In this document: positions 62,749-64,000 of the stretch, in pieces
How positions within the stretch are numbered: position 1 is the first letter of the stretch
Layout of the letters: each line of letters opens with the position of its first letter
DNA from: CAWAND01 sp963797485
GTDB taxonomy: Bacteria > Chloroflexota > Anaerolineae > Anaerolineales > E44-bin32
NCBI GenBank assembly: GCA_963797485.1
Contig: CAWCPF010000003.1
Location: 620,001 to 684,000, forward strand
Length of the DNA stretch: 64,000 bases
Reading direction: 5' to 3'
The notes under the pieces: generated by a model
Databases searched by the model: none
What the model saw: the letters and a program-made list of their open reading frames with translations, nothing else
Told to the model about the DNA's origin: nothing
Position numbers and translations under genes: made by a program

Positions 62749-63386
62749 GAGTCAACCCCTGGTCGCCCACCACTACGCGACCCTGGAACAGGAGCAGGCC
62801 TCCGAGAAGCTGGGGATGTGGGTGTTCCTGGCCACGGAAGTGCTGTTCTTCGGGGGACTGTTCACGATCTATACCGTCTATCGCATCATCTTTCCGGACG
62901 CCTGGGACTTGGGCAGCCGGATGCTTGATCTGAACCTGGGAACGCTGAATACCGGGGTGCTGCTTGACCAGCAGCCTGACGATGGCCCTGTCTCTCCATG
63001 CGGCTCAGTCCGGCAAGCGGTGGACCCAGGTTATCTTCCTCCTGCTGACCGCCACACTGGGGACAGTCTTCCTGGGGGTCAAGGGCTTCGAGTATTTCCA
63101 CAAGTTCCAGGAGCATTTGCTGCCGGGATTCGGCTTCCAACTCCCGGCCGGACTGCCTGAGCAGACGGGTCTATTCCTCAAGTTGTATCTCGTCATGACG
63201 GCCCTGCACGCGTTCCACCTGCTGGTTGGGATCTCCTTGGTGCTGGTGCTGGCGGTCTTCGCCGGGTTGGGCCGGTTCACGGCTCGAAAGCACTCCCCGG
63301 TTGAACTGATCGGCTTGTACTGGCACTTTGTCGATATTGTCTGGATCTTCCTGTTCCCGCTGCTCTACCTGATAGATAGAAGCTGA
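62741..63386 (+). CDS. coxC: cytochrome c oxidase subunit III (one frameshift)
   Basis: 214 aa when corrected, five to six transmembrane helices. Motifs: EKLGMWVFLATEVLFFGGLFTIYTVYR, TLNTGVLLTSSLTMALSLHAA, GLFLKLYLVMTALHAFHLLVGI and ELIGLYWHFVDIVWIFLFPLLYL. One extra base near 62966 breaks the frame between NTGVLL and TSSLTM. ATG 62741 overlaps the coxA stop. Confidence 0.94.
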
Positions 63387-63685
63387 TGGACCACACACAC
63401 ACCTCCGTGCGACCGCTGGTGCTGACGTTCCTGGGATTGATGGTGCTGCTGGCGCTGACCGTCTGGGGTTCGTTCCTGAATGTTGGCGCGTGGCGGGCGA
63501 CGGTTGCGGTCATCGTTGCCATTGCCAAGGCGTTGCTGGTGATGATCTTCTTCATGCATCTGAGGTCCAGCGAACGCGTCACCTGGCTGGCGGCCGGAGC
63601 AGGCTTCCTCTGGCTGTCCATCCTGCTGGTGCTCACCATCGGTGATTTCGTGGCCCGGGGGCCCCTGGCGCCATTGGGTTTTTGA
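63386..63685 (+). CDS. coxD: cytochrome c oxidase subunit IV-like protein
   Basis: 99 aa, three transmembrane helices, with the family pattern VIVAIAKALLVMIFFMHLRSSERVTWL. TGATG overlap with coxC. Last gene of the respiratory operon; gatB follows with its own promoter. Confidence 0.88.
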   Translation: MDHTHTSVRPLVLTFLGLMVLLALTVWGSFLNVGAWRATVAVIVAIAKALLVMIFFMHLRSSERVTWLAAGAGFLWLSILLVLTIGDFVARGPLAPLGF

Positions 63686-63726
63686 CCGCCAGTTCGACCC
63701 TGCGAGGGAGCGAGCACGGCCATAGG

Positions 63727-63732
63727 TATAAT
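63727..63732 (+). promoter_or_regulatory. -10 element of gatB
   Basis: AGGTATAATG with TATAAT at 63727-63732, about 87 bases before gatB. No -35 at proper distance. It suggests gatB is not dependent on read-through from the oxidase operon. Confidence 0.55.
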
Positions 63733-63818
63733 GTGGCCGTGTTTTGATTCCAGGCGACCCCTGCGCGCCTGCCGGGCCGCGACTCTTGCACATTCCATCG
63801 CTCAGAATCTGAGGCGCG

Positions 63819-64000
63819 ATGCCGGATTACGAAGCCATCATCGGGTTGGAAACCCACATCCAACTCAACACACACAGCAAGATCTTCTGCAGCTGCAAGG
63901 CGGATTCTTGGGGTGATCCCGCCAACACCAACATTTGTCCCGTATGCTGTGGACTTCCGGGTGTGCTACCGACCTTAAATCGCGCGGCAGTTGATAAGGC
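63819..64000 (+). CDS. gatB: Asp/Glu-tRNA amidotransferase subunit B (5' part, cut by window edge)
   Basis: The first 60 codons are present: YEAIIGLETHIQLNTHSKIFC, zinc cysteines in CSCKADSWG and CPVCCGLPGVLPTLN, the standard GatB N-terminus. GatB binds the misacylated tRNA and phosphorylates the acid before GatA-derived ammonia is added. ATG 63819 has GAGG upstream. The rest lies beyond the window. Confidence 0.95.
   Translation, partial: MPDYEAIIGLETHIQLNTHSKIFCSCKADSWGDPANTNICPVCCGLPGVLPTLNRAAVDK

Noticed and set aside
62741..63386. coxC as two separate genes or a pseudogene
   Set aside because: Removing one base near 62966 gives a single standard-length subunit III overlapping both neighbours, in an otherwise intact operon.

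Overview
The window reads as a chromosomal contig of a GC-rich, aerobic member of the Chloroflexota, probably Anaerolineae-like. This is inferred from gene content: an Elp3-type radical-SAM/GNAT protein, an alternative complex III (ActA-F) fused to an A2-type caa3 oxidase operon, a propionyl-CoA/methylmalonyl-CoA module, GH31 and GT39 enzymes, and a membrane-anchored LysM-M23 hydrolase. Nearly all DNA is ordinary core or accessory chromosome. I see no prophage, insertion sequence, CRISPR array or rRNA.

Layout. 0.16-4.5 kb: UDP-glucose 6-dehydrogenase, an active/inactive pair of M16 peptidases and acpS. 4.5-10.5 kb: the classic rpsB-tsf-pyrH-frr-uppS-cdsA block (translation plus early envelope synthesis) followed by glpX. 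10.5-14.4 kb: a coiled-coil membrane protein, rho with a C-rich leader, and a LysM-M23 peptidase. 14.4-18.1 kb: FAD reductase and M32 carboxypeptidase on the minus strand, a small TPR protein, and three tRNA genes (Arg, Ser, Ser). 18.1-25 kb: a methyltransferase divergent from elp3, an ABC exporter, then an ECF sigma / anti-sigma / polymer-forming membrane protein operon. 25-34 kb: GH31 glycosidase, dnaE, pfkA, a small unknown gene and a DUF4013 membrane protein. 34-50 kb, almost all minus strand: two methylmalonyl-CoA mutase catalytic subunits, epimerase, CYTH protein, biotin carrier, biotin carboxylase, carboxyltransferase, a quinone-oxidoreductase-like enzyme, two GT39-like membrane glycosyltransferases and an acyl-CoA dehydrogenase. 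49.8-64 kb: gatC-gatA, then a 12-kb respiratory operon (actA-F, a small membrane protein, coxBACD), then the start of gatB, cut by the window edge.

How the parts work together. The 34-50 kb genes carry acyl-CoA through propionyl-CoA to succinyl-CoA. The reducing equivalents can feed the quinol:cytochrome c / cytochrome c:oxygen chain encoded at 52-63.7 kb. pfkA and glpX set the glycolytic and gluconeogenic directions.

Two global observations matter most. First, four perfect TGTGA-N6-TCACA sites (CRP-family consensus) occur at 158, 9382, 20486 and 34140, far more than chance predicts. Second, at least 13 single-base frameshifts break 12 genes, many of them essential (dnaE, gatA) or in an otherwise intact respiratory operon. 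About 11 are one-base insertions, so they are most likely sequencing or assembly errors, and I annotate these as whole genes with noted breaks.
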